Shown in pieces: positions 25,511 through 37,856 of a stretch of 64,000 bases of DNA (positions are counted from its first letter, which is position 1; each line of letters begins with the position of its first letter). Source of the stretch: Dryomyza anilis (lineage: Eukaryota; Arthropoda; Insecta; Diptera; Dryomyzidae). Made by a program: the position numbers and the translations under genes. The notes below the pieces were generated by a model. That model made no database searches. It worked only from the letters and a program-made list of their open reading frames with translations, and was not told where the DNA came from. The stretch lies in the NCBI GenBank assembly GCA_951804985.1, contig OX638132.1:20441529-20505528 (forward strand), in the 5' to 3' direction.

Positions 25511-26822
25511 ATTTAGATTGAATATGTTAATGCCAAAAAGTAGTTCTGATTTTGAAAATTTGCCAAATCTATCAACGAATATAATTTTCGACAATATAAC
25601 ATCATCAGTTAAGTGGGAATAAAATTCAGAGGGTTTTCACGTTTAATGTATAATTTTAAATTTTAAAAATATAACTAAATGTCCCATTTTAATATTTCAA
25701 GGGTATTCCATTATTGGGCCCGACCAACTGTAACTTAAACTAATTTGAATTAATTTTTCCTACTCGTTTAATTTTTTTTTTTTAATTAAAAAATATAATA
25801 AAATATTTTTTTTACATGTAATTTATTGCAGTTGCTGTTATTGATTCTTTGTAATACTGATTTACGACATTATTTACATCGGTTGTTGCAAAATCGTTCA
25901 TCGTACGATGGAAATAAAAAAAATCACCACAACACAGTTTTCAGTTATGTAAATTCTGCTGATGTGTATCAATGTAACGACGACATAGATTTCTTAAAAC
26001 AATCTATGTATTTTATAGATACAACATCCCTCAGATGCAAGAGTTATTTTTAAGTTCGATTGTCGCCGTTTTCTTTTTTTGTGGATGATTTCGTAGAAGT
26101 TGTTAAATTATTTTTATTTGTTTCTATTTTTTTCACTTACATTTTGAAGATTTAATATAAAACCTACAGCGACATTTGTTCAAATAAAGTGCTCAATAAA
26201 AAAATCAATAAGATTTACAACCGAAGCTAAAAGTACAATCAAAACTTAATAATGCGAATCTTTTACAATTTCATTTAAAGCATATTTATTATAAATTCAA
26301 TAAGCATTTAAGCAACATGCAACAGTGAATATATCGATCATTTTCAACTCAGTTTATTAAAAATGTTATATTATATTTAATGAAATTTTGATTTTTTGTG
26401 AACATCGAAACTGAAACCAAAATCACTTTAAATGACACTTTGAAAAACAGAAATCGAATCCGGAAGGTTTATATAATAGACATCTGCACAAGTCCATTCA
26501 AAACCCACTGCAAGACATTCACTTTGTTGCAAAACATTTACTGTCGTCAACTCTATGCTTGAAAATCAAATGAATGTCTTGCTCACAATAACAAAACACC
26601 AAGTACTGTCAAAACAAAACACAAATAAAACAAAACTGCAGTGAAGAGGTCTATGATGTGCAATAAAAATGCAAATACTGAAATGAACTGCTTGCTTATG
26701 ACACCGAGTACTTAGTGCATTTTACATTTTTTTTTGATCATTCTTAGTCTAAGAAATTTTCATTAATATTGAAATATAGAAAAAAATAAAAGGTATATAA
26801 TATTTTATATAATATTTTATAT
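25511..26822. other. AT-rich non-coding DNA, nothing convincing
   Basis: A TTTATTGCAG acceptor-like site at 25822-25831 precedes a 73-codon open frame ending at 26053. No upstream exon or conserved motif supports it, and frames of this length occur by chance here. Confidence 0.3.
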
Positions 26823-27006
26823 TAATAATAATAGTTTGGCACTACAGTCCTATAAGAAAGCTCTCACCCGCCATTCGGACTCGGCAATAAACTGTAGGTC
26901 CCACCACTTTGAGTACAAATATAACAAGCACAACTCAAAATGGTGAGAGAGCTCGGCCTAAGTTCTTATAGGACTGTAGTGCCAAACTATTATTAATATT
27001 ATTATT
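26823..27006 (+). mobile_element. 5'-truncated SINE with an inverted piece of its own tail
   Basis: It opens with AATAATAGTTTGGCACTACAGT, the reverse complement of the SINE 3' end. It then switches to forward SINE sequence from GAAAGCTCTCACCCGCC to the normal end GTGCCAAACTATTATTA. The tRNA-like head is absent. Confidence 0.85.
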
Positions 27007-27579
27007 ATGCTGTGCGGCAGATTTTTTGCTGTTGTTTTAAAGTTTTGTCATCTCAGCGACAGTATTTTCGTTTGGTTTTATTTTTCCAAACATTAAATGG
27101 CTTGATGTTTTGACAGTACTTGACACCAATGAAACAACTACTGCAGTGAAGTGAAGTGAAGTCGGTCGAGAGACTTGACCATAACAGTGTCGAATGTCAA
27201 TTGCGAAATGCATTCAAAACTGTAGGGTGCAGTAGTGCATATTTGCAGAGGAAATTTCTAAAATATTTGTGCAGATGTTTATTATATAAAACTTTTTTTA
27301 TTTGGCAAGATATATTTTTTTTGAAATCGAAATGATATGATATCGAAAAAGATCAAAGTTCAATATTTCTAAGAAAAATATTGCGATATCGATGCGATAA
27401 ATGTTTAAATATCGTCAAAGTATTGTCAAAGAATTTGAATTTATTAGAAATTTTAAAAATTACTAATCGTTAAAGCAACAAGTTCGAAATTATTTCATAA
27501 AACTACGAAGTATCGGAGGGCTCCGAGATATGTCCGAGACCGAGTTTGTCAATAATTTAGACTTAATGTAATATTGAAG
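27007..27579. other. Non-coding DNA, nothing recognised
   Basis: GTGAAGTGAAGTGAAGTC is a short triplication. Several GATATCGA words occur at 27335-27400. Confidence 0.35.
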
Positions 27580-27800
27580 AATGTTGTTCATCAAACAGGA
27601 TATCAATAAAAAAAAAAATGTTGTTCGTTCTTTTTTTACCATATTTAGAATTCTCAAGTATTTAGTTCTTGTTTATTATTTCTAAAATATTTTGTAATAT
27701 ATTTATTAATAATTACAATTTTTTATTAATAATTCATTTTTTATTAACAAAAATTTTAGGACAAATTTATAAAAAAATAATTAAAAAATAATGTCTTTCG
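27580..27800 (+). mobile_element. Decayed family D fragment
   Basis: The order TGTTCATCAAAC, TTCTCAAGTA..AGTTCTTGT and AATATATTTATTAATAATTA matches the middle of family D copies such as 60444-61420. Confidence 0.45.
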
Positions 27801-29150
27801 ATATTTTTTTTTTAAATATAATTTTTACATACAATTTTTTTCCAATTTTCTTGTTTTTGAGATACAGCCCATTTTTCAATTTTCTGTTATTTAGGCCTCC
27901 TTTTTTTTAAATTACAACAAAAGAAAATAATGATTTTTAATATTAGACGTAGAAAATATGGCGTTACAATACCAAAATTTAATTGATAGTGGATAAAAAT
28001 GTAAAAATTATTTTTATAATCTTTTATGTGGCGACAAGTTTCCTCTTTAAAACCACATTTAAGACAATAGATTATGACTCTAATTAAAAAATAATAAATA
28101 CTATTTTAAATAATGACAACATTTTTAACATGATAAATGAAAATCTGCAAAATTTACAAAATCTGAAAATTTTAATTTAACAAGTAAAAAAAAATTGCCC
28201 TTATTTAATCTAGTAATTATAACTTTTAACTAAAAGTCGAAATTTATTTTCTTAAAAAAAGGATACATGGCACTACATAACTTGGCATAAAAATCAATTT
28301 TAACATTTGTGTCCATTTTAATCCAAATTTTAATCTTCATTTGCTTATATCTCCCAAACAAATTTTATCACGAATAAAAACTAATTTAAATTTTGTGGCG
28401 CAAGGTTTTCTGTGTCTAATATCGAAAAGATAATTTCATTATTTTCTTTTGTTGGAATTTTAAAAATAAAAGAAGACCCAAGTAAATGGGAAAGAGAAAA
28501 AGGGGCTACATCTCAAAAACTAGAGACAATATGACAAAACTTATTCTATTTTCGGAATCAGCACTACTAAAGTATACATTTAATGCAAAATGTCAAAATT
28601 TGAATTTTGTGTGTAATGAATCAAAAAAATTTAGGTTTATTTTCAGAATTTTTCAAAGGGTCCTAGAACATACAATTTGAAGTGCAAGGAAAATTAACAC
28701 TGACCCAAATGTTCAGGTAAGAGAGATACAATTTAAATTTTCCAAAAGCCTATTTTATTAGCTTTAAAATGACACCTTAACAGTATAACACTATAACATA
28801 TTTCGATTATTAGATATTTTAATATGAACGACCATGCAAAAGAGATTTTTTTGGCATTTTTTTTTTGTAACTTTGGACCACTGTAGCTCAGGATTTAGTT
28901 GTCCGACAAAATAAATACCAAAACATTTCAATTGGCCCTTGCATACCAAAATTAAACCAAAATCCAAGAGTATTTAATCTAAAAGCTGCATTGATTTGGT
29001 CGATATAGTGGTGAGAATGACTCGGTTAAAAATGTTATTATTTAATTTGTTGTTTACGTTAAATTTTGATAAATCCAAAAGTTCTGAAAAGGCAATTGAA
29101 TTTACTTTTAATAACTGTAAAAACGTTTAAATTTTCTTACATTTAAATTA
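27801..29150. other. AT-rich non-coding DNA, nothing recognised
   Basis: No gene, array or terminal repeat could be supported across this 1.35 kb. Confidence 0.4.
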
Positions 29151-29885
29151 AAAACCAGTTGGGAAGGTTAGATCACATGGGAAATTTTAAAGTAGGTGTA
29201 ATTATGATAGTTAGGATTATCAAAATTATAGTCGGTCTAAGCCGACTATAAATACCCTACACATATGTGTGGTTACCATTCAAAGTGAGATATAGGTCAC
29301 CAGGTTATACGAATCCTGAAAATAACTACAAACATTCAATCGCTGAAGAATTTCCATTCATTTGATACCCATATTTACAAATGGGTAGGTGTACCGAATT
29401 TCGATTTTTTTTTTGTGAACCACAAGTCTTTTCGCCGGAAAACATTATTATCATGTATTTGAGCATGACATCAATATATATTTGACCAAAAAAGTTTACC
29501 TAAGCACGTATACGTAAGAATTGATCATTTTATGTACATTTTATATGAGGTATTTGAACATAAGTGGTCGGATCATAGGTCACAATGGACCGATCTCGCC
29601 AATATACAGCGTAGGTATATTAGTAATCTAAGTTATAAGTTTCATTTATCTAGCTCTTCAATTTTAAAAGTAGTAGGGATTTCAACAGACAGACAGACGG
29701 ACAGACAGACAGACGGACAGACGGACAGACAGGCGGACAGACAGACAGACGGACATCGCTAAATCGACTCATGCTGATCAAGAATATATATACTTTTCCA
29801 TACCGGAGATGCTTCCTTCTGGGTGTTACAAACGGCGTACCAAACTGAATATACCCTTTCACTCTTAGTGTAGGGTATAAAAAAA
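29151..29885 (+). mobile_element. Helentron, DINE-1/mini-me type, longest copy
   Basis: In order it has AACCAGTTGGGAAGGTTAGA, a TCGGTCTAAGCCGACTATAA hairpin (29231-29250), the GACA/GACG microsatellite (29686-29754), the core GCTGATCAAGAATATATATA, and CCCTTTCACTCTTAGTGTAG at the 3' end. A (GTCY)n tract beside a conserved core with a TA run is the hallmark of the dipteran mini-me elements, later placed with DINE-1 Helentrons. No Rep/helicase is encoded, so it is non-autonomous. The protein-like readings of the microsatellite on both strands are artefacts. Confidence 0.8.
29686..29754. repeat. (GACA/GACG)n microsatellite
   Basis: Tetranucleotide tract within the Helentron. It appears as GTCT/GTCC in the reverse copy at about 39575-39640. 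Confidence 0.9.
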
Positions 29886-30944
29886 CTCAAAGTGATATAG
29901 AAATTCTGTAAATGAGGACAACTTTTCCGAAAACAACTACTTCTAGAACTACATTTATTTGGAATGCAAAGATAAAAGGTCGTTAAAAGGTCACTTTATA
30001 TTCGAGAATTCTAAAGAGTACATAAATTTAAATTCATCGGTTGAATATGGAAATATGAGAGATCATCGAACAAAGTTCTGTATCTCCATCCAATTCAATA
30101 GCAAGCTCTTCTAGAATAACTTCTCTCCTGGTACTGACGACACAGCAACTTCACATTGGGTTCCGATAAAAAGTCATTCCACGTTCGCTTCTTTTAGAAT
30201 GTAATCGAGAGTATACAAAAACGTGTCAAACCTTTTTGAAATATTTTATTTAAAAAAAATAAAGTTAGCTGCGTATTCTAAATTAACAATTGAATTAAAA
30301 ACATGTGTGTCATAGGATATAAAACATATTTAGTAAGTACTTTATTGTTTAAATTAAAAATATAGTTAATACTACAGGTAGTGTCGATGGCTCAAATGGT
30401 TGGTGCGCAGAAAGTCCATGTAATGGCTAGAGAATATCAACATCAAAAATATAATAAGTTCAGGAGCAAAAATGTCCATGAAAATATTAAATTTTTTAAT
30501 ATACTTTAAAGTTTAAATATTCCTGATTATATTTGTGGCATTATGAATTAACAGCATAACTTGAGATATGTTCAAATTGAGCTATTAATACCATCGTTAT
30601 CCTGAAATACGAATTCATTTTGTGTCAAATTTTGATACATATCCTTGTTGTAGTTGCTGAGATACAAGCAAAAAACCTTAAAGCATATCTACTTTTTATT
30701 AAATATTTATTATTATTAAAAAAAAAAACTTTCCAAAAAAATTGTAACAAAAACATTTTGCAGAAATTTCTTTTATTTAAGTTTTTCATAAATTTGCAAA
30801 TATAATGTTTAAAATAATTTTAAAAATAATTTTCGGAATCAGTTGTAAAGCTTAAAAATGCTCTCCCGAAAAGTTCAACAAATAGAGCCACAGATATTAG
30901 TTTTATAAACATTAAATGAACAATTTTATTTATTGTGTTTGTAT
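29886..30944. other. Non-coding DNA beside the minisatellite
   Basis: GTTCGCTTCTTTTAGAATG near 30183 resembles GTTCGCTTCTCTTAGAAGC near 32763, on the far side of the 39-bp array. The two flanks may therefore belong to one old repeat that holds the array. Confidence 0.35.
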
Positions 30945-32622
30945 TCTATGGAAACAATATGTGGAAGGTGTTTCAAAAGTCATTCCATGGGAACTATTTT
31001 AAAAAGTAGTTCCAAAAGACATTTCATGGGAACCATTTTAAGAAGTAGTTCCAAAAATCATTCCATGGGAATCATTTTAAGATGTAGTTCCAAAAGTCAT
31101 TCCATGGGAATCATTTTAAGATGTAGTTCCAAAAGTCTTTTGATGGGAACCATTTTAAGAAGTAATTCCAAAAGTGTTTTCATGGGAATTATTTTAAGAT
31201 GTAGTTCCAAAAGTGATTTCATGGGAACCATTTTAAATAGTAGTTCCAAAAGTCATTTCATGGGAACCATTTTAAAAAGTAGTACCAAAAGTCATTCCAT
31301 GGGAACCATTTTAAGAAGTAGTTCCAAAAGTCATTCCATGGGAACCATTTTAAGAAGTTGTTCCAAAAGTCATTCGTTAGCAACAATTTTTAGAAGTAGT
31401 TCCAAAAGTCATTCCATGGGAATCATTTTAAGATGTAGTTCCAAAAGTGATTTCATGGGAACCATTTTAAGAAGTAGTTCCAAAAGTCATTCCATGGGAA
31501 CCATTTTAAGAAGTTGTTCCAAAAGTCATTGCATGGGAACCATTTTAAATAGTAGTTCCAAAAGTCATTTCATGGGAACCATTTTAAGAAGTAGTACCAA
31601 AAGTCATTCCATGGGAACCATTTTAAGAAGTAGTTCTAAAAGTCATTCCATGGGAACCATTTTAAATAGTAGTTCCAAAAGTCATTTCATGGGAACCATT
31701 TTAAAAAGTAGTACCAAAAGTCATTCCATGGGAACCATTTTAAGAAGTAGTTCCAAAAGTCATTCCATGGGAACTATTTTAAGAAGTTGTTCCAAAAGTC
31801 ATTCCATGGGAACCATTTTAAATAGTAGTTACAATGGTCATTCCATGGGAACCATTTTAAGAAGTAGTTCCAAAAGTCTTTCCATGGGAACCATTTTAAG
31901 AAGTAGTTCCAAAAGTCATTCCATGTGAACCATTTTAAGAAGTTGTTCCAAAAGTCATTCGTTAGCAACAATTTTTAGAAGCAGTTCCAAAAGTCATTTC
32001 ATGGGAACCTTTTTTAGAAGTAGTTCCAAAAGTCATTCCATGGGAATCATTTTAAGATGTAGTTCCAAAAGTGATTTCATGGGAACCATTTTAAGAAGTA
32101 GTTCCAAAAGTCATTCCATGGGAACCATTTTAAGAAGCAGTTCCGAAAGTCATTCCATGGGAATATTTTAAGAAGTAGTTCCAAAAGTCTTTTCATGGGA
32201 ACCATTTTAAGAAGTAGTTCCAAAAGTCATTCCATGAGAACCATTTTTAGAAGTAGTTTCAAAAGTCATTCCATGGGAATTATTTTAAGATGTAGTTCCA
32301 AAAGTTATTTTATGGGAACCATTTTAAGAAGTAGTTCCAAAAGTCATTCCTTGGGAACCATTTTAAGAAGTAGTTCCAAAAGTCATTCGTTAGCAACCAT
32401 TTTTAGAAGCAGTTCCAAAAGTCATTCCATGGAAACCATTTTAAGAAGTAGTTCCAAAAGTGTTTTCATGGGAATTATTTTAAGAAGTAGTTCCAAAAGT
32501 CATTCCATGGGAACCATTTTAAGAAGTAGTTCCAAAAGTCATTCGTTAGTAACCATTTTTAGAAGCAGATCCAAAAGTCATTTCATGGGAACCATTTTAA
32601 GAAGTTGTTCCAAAAGTCATTA
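30945..32622. repeat. 39-bp minisatellite, about 43 units
   Basis: The consensus unit contains CATGGGAACCATTTTAAGAA followed by GTAGTTCCAAAAGTCATTC. Because 39 is divisible by 3, one frame stays open for about 25 units (30933-31928) and reads a 13-residue peptide (SKSHSMGTILRSS). A TGA at 31926 and a one-base deletion near 32160 break it, and the frame then resumes from 32195. Units with a CGTTAGCAAC variant lie at 31371, 31956, 32384 and 32540, at spacings of 15, 11 (minus one base) and 4 units, which shows higher-order duplication. I regard it as satellite, not a protein gene. Confidence 0.9.
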
Positions 32623-33101
32623 CTTCGGACGTTATTCCATAACTACGTCTTTTGGAACCGGGAGAGAAGTTGTTCAACCAGTAAAGAGAGAAATTTAAAG
32701 AGAGTACTTAAAGTGGTTCCACAACACATTGCAGTAGAAGCGAATTGCGATGTACTTCTCCGTTCGCTTCTCTTAGAAGCTGACAGAAAAGTACTTGCTC
32801 GTGTAGACAACGCTTGCGAAAATAACGACTTCTGGAACCATTTTTGGACTCCCATAATACATTATAAATTGCCAAAGTGGTTGCAAAGTACTTCTAAAAT
32901 CTGCTGGGTATTCATTATTTTTTCATTACTATCCAAAAATACAGGTGAGAAATTTTGTATACGAAAGTTTTTGGAATTTGTAGCGCAGTGTAATGGATGA
33001 ATAAAATCATTATATTAAAGATTATCATGACGAACAGGCGTACTGGATTTAAAGGCTATGCTTGCAGTAAACATTTATATTAGGAGTCACTTTAATAACT
33101 G
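32623..33101. other. GC-richer flank of the minisatellite
   Basis: It holds an open frame ending at 33000 that begins inside the satellite. ACTTCT/AGAAGT words echo the repeat unit. No known protein is recognised. Confidence 0.3.
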
Positions 33102-34050
33102 CACAGAAAAAAAATGTACATCATATTGATGAATTTCGTTCTTTAAACCAGGATTCATTGTATTGAAGAGCCATTCATAATATTAATGACTAACGCAATG
33201 TTATGAATGCTATCATAAATATGAAGAACGCTTGGTAACTGTCGAAAAACTGTTCTTCAAAATGATGAACTGTATGTGAAGAATACGTTTCATCATATTA
33301 ATGAACCAAAATATAAAATACAACATATATGTTCTTTATATTGAAGAATGCTGTTCATTAAACCAAATTTCTATCAACACATTTTTTTTTCGTTCATTTG
33401 CCGTACTCAATTCTCAAGTAGTTCTTGTGTGTTATTTCTTATACAATGCTTGCTCGACATGCATAAATTAGTAAAATGTTTTATAATATATTTATTATAA
33501 TTACAATTTTTCGTTAATAAAAAGTTATATTTATAAAAAATATATTTTTGAAAAAAAAAAAATTCAAACCAATTTTTTTTCGAACAATTTTTTTTTTTTC
33601 GAACAAATTTTTTTTTGAAATATTTTTTTTTCCAATATTTTTTTTCGAAAACATTTTTTTTTACATTTTTTTTTTGGAACCATTTTTTTTTCAAAATGTT
33701 TTTTTTCCAATATTTTTTTTCGAAAACATTTTTTTTACATTTTTTTTTTTGGAACCATTTTTTTTGTCCAAAAATTTGTTTTTTGTATAATTTTTTTTAC
33801 TGTTAATTTTTAAATAAAATTTTTACACTTTTTTCAAATTATTTTATAATTTTTTTTTTTTTTTTAATATTATGAACAAATTTATCAATATGACAATTCA
33901 AATTCATTGCATTGAATATTTTGTTCATATATATAATGAATACATTCATTAATATGTCATTTAATGAACGGTGGAATCAATATGATGAATGGTAGTTGGT
34001 GAAAAAATTCATAATATTTATCATCATATTGTAGAATTTTTTTTCTCATG
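33102..34050 (+). mobile_element. TIR element family D (about 950 bp)
   Basis: It starts CACAGAAAAAAAATGTACAT and ends near TTTTTTTTCTCATG. It holds many ATTCATCATATT-type palindromic words and a central block of T-runs broken by TTCGAA (33540-33800). The TA flanks are not preserved. Phe/Lys-rich peptides readable in the T-runs are artefacts. Confidence 0.75.
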
Positions 34051-34410
34051 TTATTTATTCGGACTCAATAAAATTTAATTAAACCCGAACACAAGGTTCA
34101 GTTATGAAATTAATTTCTAAATTTTATATGGAATGACATTATTATTTTATATAACATTTTGTTGAATGCACAAATACAAAATGCATATGTCTTAAAGCTA
34201 AAAAAAAAATTGCAAATAGTAAAGTGATGAAAATTTAAATAAAACAAAAAAAAACTAAAAAAAATTTATATTGAAAATAAGCAATAATAAATGTGCAATA
34301 AAACTTGATGTTAAATGCGCTTAAAGGCATTAATGACGCCTGCCAACTTAATGCAATTTGATTAAATTATATTCTATATTTTTTTTTATTTTCTTTGATA
34401 TTATTTTAAT
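34051..34410. other. AT-rich non-coding DNA, nothing recognised
   Basis: No supported feature. Confidence 0.4.
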
Positions 34411-36000
34411 AAACTTACAATTTGTTGGCGGCTGAAAATATTTGCTGTTGCTGCAATATGATGTCAGCTGTCGTCGACTTGAGGCTCAAATGTTATGCAA
34501 AATGTGCAAATTGCAATAACAATGAAATTTTAATGAAAACTGTTGCACGGCTGGATAAATTGCACAGATCATATCATAAAAGCGCACTAAAAATCGCGAT
34601 TGCTTCCGACAAGAAGCCGTAAACGAAAGCTTAAATGTGGCTCAAAGAGCAGTTGTCACTAAATGCCGTCGCTTAAAGTATTTGCACGCAGGCACGCACG
34701 AGCGAACGCACACACACTCACGCACTCACTCTGCTGGCCAAATTGGCACGCGATAATGTTGACAACGTGCCGCACTTGAGTATCTCAAAGATGTGCGGTG
34801 GCACTTAAGCATCTTTTAAATGTATAGATATTTTTTATTTATTATTTTTTTTTTCAGCCACTTATTTGTGGTTGCAGCCTGCTCGCATTTGCAATTTCAT
34901 ATAATTGCAAATTTGACGCGTGCTGCAGTCTGTGTAAAACAAGTTATACGTCAGCTTTTATCTGACAGATGTAAGATACTGCAGCTGCTGCATCTGTAGT
35001 TGATTAATTTACTACTACTGGTTTTACGCTGTCATTAATATTTAGCTTTGAAAAACAACAAATAACTATAAAATTATGTGTTAATTTGAATGCAGTCACG
35101 CGCACATTATTTCACTACGCCTCAATTGTATCTTAAGGATGCGCTTCAATGCTCAAGGTCGTTGGAACGTTCCCTGCACATCAATCGCAGCAGAAGCAGC
35201 ATTTATGCTACTTAAGCAGTATCTGCTACTTATGTTGTAGCTACTTATGCGCGGTATCTGCTAGATACTGCACGTTTTTGCACTTTAACACAAATTTGTA
35301 TCTACAAGTTGCACGCTGTATCTTTTAACTACACTTTATGTTTTTAACTAGTTTTTGTTGTGTTAATACTTTACACTTTCGATTAGCTTCAAGTGTAACT
35401 TTAAGTTTGCAACTTGTTTATGTTGTTTTAATATATATATATTTTTTTTAATAAAACTTACTATATAAATATTTATATATTTTTAATAACATAAAATATT
35501 TCTTTTATATATATTTTATCAGCCGCTTTAACACACTTAAATCACAATCACTTAATTAGTACGTCAATTTGCACACTTGTATCTGGCACATAAATAAAGT
35601 ATCTTTTATCGTTGTATCGCTGATCTCGCCGCACTTGTATCGCGCAAGTACGTGTTGTTATTTTTAATGCGTATTTGCTCCGACTTCGTATCTTGTGTTG
35701 CTCGTTCACAACTTTGCACCGAACTAACTGTTGATGTTGTCGGTTTTCCTGTTTTAGCATTGTATCTGCGGGATTTTCCTGCTGCTGCTTTGTTGCTGCT
35801 GTAAACGTCAACATCACTGTTGACGCACATCGCGCATTTGTGTCTCTTCCATTGGCAGCCAGAAACTGTTTTGGCCACTGCGAACAGCTGTTGTTTGTTT
35901 GGTGTTGCTGCAACCAAATGATAAGAAAGAAGAATGGCTGCAACTTGTTGCTAACAATTTGTACTTGAACCAATTGATATCATATTTATCATTCATATTT
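34411..36000 (-). promoter_or_regulatory. Candidate promoter or 5' leader of a minus-strand gene
   Basis: This is the longest stretch free of the recognised repeat families, and it is visibly GC-richer than its flanks. Read on the minus strand, 35990-35530 is full of CAACA/CAGCA words typical of leaders of fly developmental genes. It has weak open frames (35548-35973, 141 codons, and an overlapping one) with no recognisable domain. The plus strand has CACGCAC-rich DNA (34683-34735) and at least a dozen GTATC/GATAC words between 34780 and 35780. No TATA box, initiator or splice pair could be fixed. It could instead be an enhancer or unique intron. Confidence 0.3.
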
Positions 36001-36017
36001 GTTATGGTTTAACTACT

Positions 36018-36366
36018 TTCCTAGTAGAAAAATGCCCGATGCATCAATTATCAGGTTTTTTCGGGTAAATCCTATTAGAGTAAACATGAAAATCGATCTA
36101 TCAATTCTTTATCATTCTCACCATAGCATGTTTGGCAATCAGCACTTACTGTGCTAAAAATACTTTAATATTTTTGTTTTAATTTTTTAAGTATTCTGTT
36201 TTTAGAAATTTTGCTTTGTCAAAATTTATAAAATTATTTTTTCATTCGCTTTATTTTATTAACAAATAAAAGTTCAATCGTTTTCTAAAAATTATATTTT
36301 ATTTAAACTCGATAAAGCGATACATGTGCTACATTATCTAAACAGTTAATGGTTCCGATCAGAACT
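36018..36366 (+). mobile_element. TIR element family F, broken copy
   Basis: CCTAGTAGAAAAATGCCCGATGC and ATTCTCACCATAGCATG match the copy at 4486. About 200 bp of unrelated AT-rich DNA (36135-36330) follows, and then ACATTATCTAAACAG. A family D element inserted at TA 36366-36367 cuts it off. Confidence 0.65.
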
Positions 36367-36696
36367 ACACAGAAAAAATGTACATCATATTGATGAATTC
36401 CGTTCTTCAAACCAAAATTCATTGTATGCAACAACCATTCATAATATTAATGACTAATCAATGTTATGAATGCGATCATAGATATGCGGAACGCTTGGTA
36501 ACTGTCGAAAAGTGTTCTTCAATATGATGGTTTGTATGTGAAGAATACGTTTCATCAATTTAATGAACAAGAACATAAAATACAACATATTTTCCTTCAT
36601 ATTGAAGAATGCTCTTCATCAAACCAAATTTCGATCAAAATAGTTATTTTTCATTAATTTTTTAACGTCCTTCTCTGTTCTCAAGTAGTTCTTGTA

Positions 36697-37522
36697 CACA
36701 GATAAAAAAATTCTTCAATATTATGAATTTATTCATAAATATTATGAATTTTTTCATATTGATACCACCGTTCATTAAATGACATATTAATGAATGCATT
36801 CATTATATATAGAACAAAATATTCAATACAATGAATTTGAACTGTCATATTGATGAATTCGTTCATAATATTTTTTCAAAAAAAAAAAAATTGTCATAAA
36901 ATAATTAAAAAAAAAAGTGTTGTACAAATTTTATTTAAAAAATAACAGTAAAAAAATTAAAAAAAAAATTAGCCGAAAAAATGTTCCGGACAAAAAACTT
37001 GTTACGAAAAAAAATTACGAAAAAATAAAATAAAAATTTCGAAAAAAAAATGTTTTCGAATAATTTTTTTTTTTTTTTTTCAAAAATATAACTTTTTATT
37101 AATAAAAAGTTGTAATTATAATAAATATATTATAAAGCATTTTACTAATGTATGCATATCGAGCAAGCATTACATATGAAATAACATACAAGAACTACTT
37201 CAGAACTTAGAAGTACGGCAAAAAATGAACGAAAAAAAATATTTTGATAGAAATTTGGTTTAATGAACAGCGTTCTTCAATATGAAGAACATATATGTTG
37301 TATTTTATTTTTTGGTTCATTAATATGATGAAACGTATTCTTCACATACAGTTTATCATATTAAAGAACAGTTTTTCGACAGTTACCAAGCGTTCTTCAT
37401 ATTTATGATAGCATTCATAACATTGATGGCGTCAGTCATTAATATTATGAATGGTTCTTCAATACAATGAATTATGGTTTGAAGAACGGAATTCATCAGT
37501 ATGATATACTTTTTTTTCTGTG
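36697..37522 (-). mobile_element. TIR element family D, inner copy (826 bp)
   Basis: CACAGATAAAAAAATTCTTC follows TA at 36695-36696. TTTTTTTCTGTG precedes TA at 37523-37524. The host sequence CAAGTAGTTCTTGTA resumes as TATTATTTCTTATATAAT, the order seen uninterrupted in other copies. Confidence 0.8.
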
Positions 37523-37856
37523 TATATTATTTCTTATATAATATATAATGCTTGGTCGAATTTATATATTAATTATTTCGATTGAAATTTGGTTTGATGA
37601 ACAACGTTCTTCAATATGATGAACATATATATTGTATTTTATATTTTGGTTCATTAATATGATGAAACGTATTCTTCACATTCAGTTCATCATATTGAAG
37701 ATCACTTTTTCGACAATTAGCAAGCGTTCTTCATATTTATGATAGCATTCATAACATTGATGGCGTCAGTCATTAATGATATGAATGGTTCTTCAATATA
37801 ATGAATCCTGGTTTGAAGAACGGAATTCATAGGTATGATATATATTTTTTTCTGTG
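37189..37856. repeat. 334-bp tandem duplication within family D
   Basis: The end TTTTTTCTGTGTATATT with the preceding GAACGTTCTTCAATATGA segment is repeated, with the CTGTG endings at 37522 and 37856. It covers the right end of the inner element and some outer sequence. Confidence 0.7.

Noticed and set aside
29532..29862. Open frames reading TDRQTDRQ and the reverse-strand SVCPSV repeat
   Set aside because: They are translations of the GACA/GACG microsatellite of a Helentron.
30378..30425. TGGCTCAAATGGTTGGTGCGC as a tRNA or second SINE head
   Set aside because: It resembles an A box, but no B box, stem pairing or repeated body follows.
30933..31928. 331-codon open frame as a repeat-protein gene
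   Set aside because: The frame is a by-product of a 39-bp satellite unit; it is broken by a stop at 31926 and a one-base deletion near 32160, and the opposite strand also has an open frame over part of the array.
33548..33806. Phe/Lys-rich open frames
   Set aside because: These are T-runs broken by TTCGAA inside a family D element, readable in several frames on both strands.
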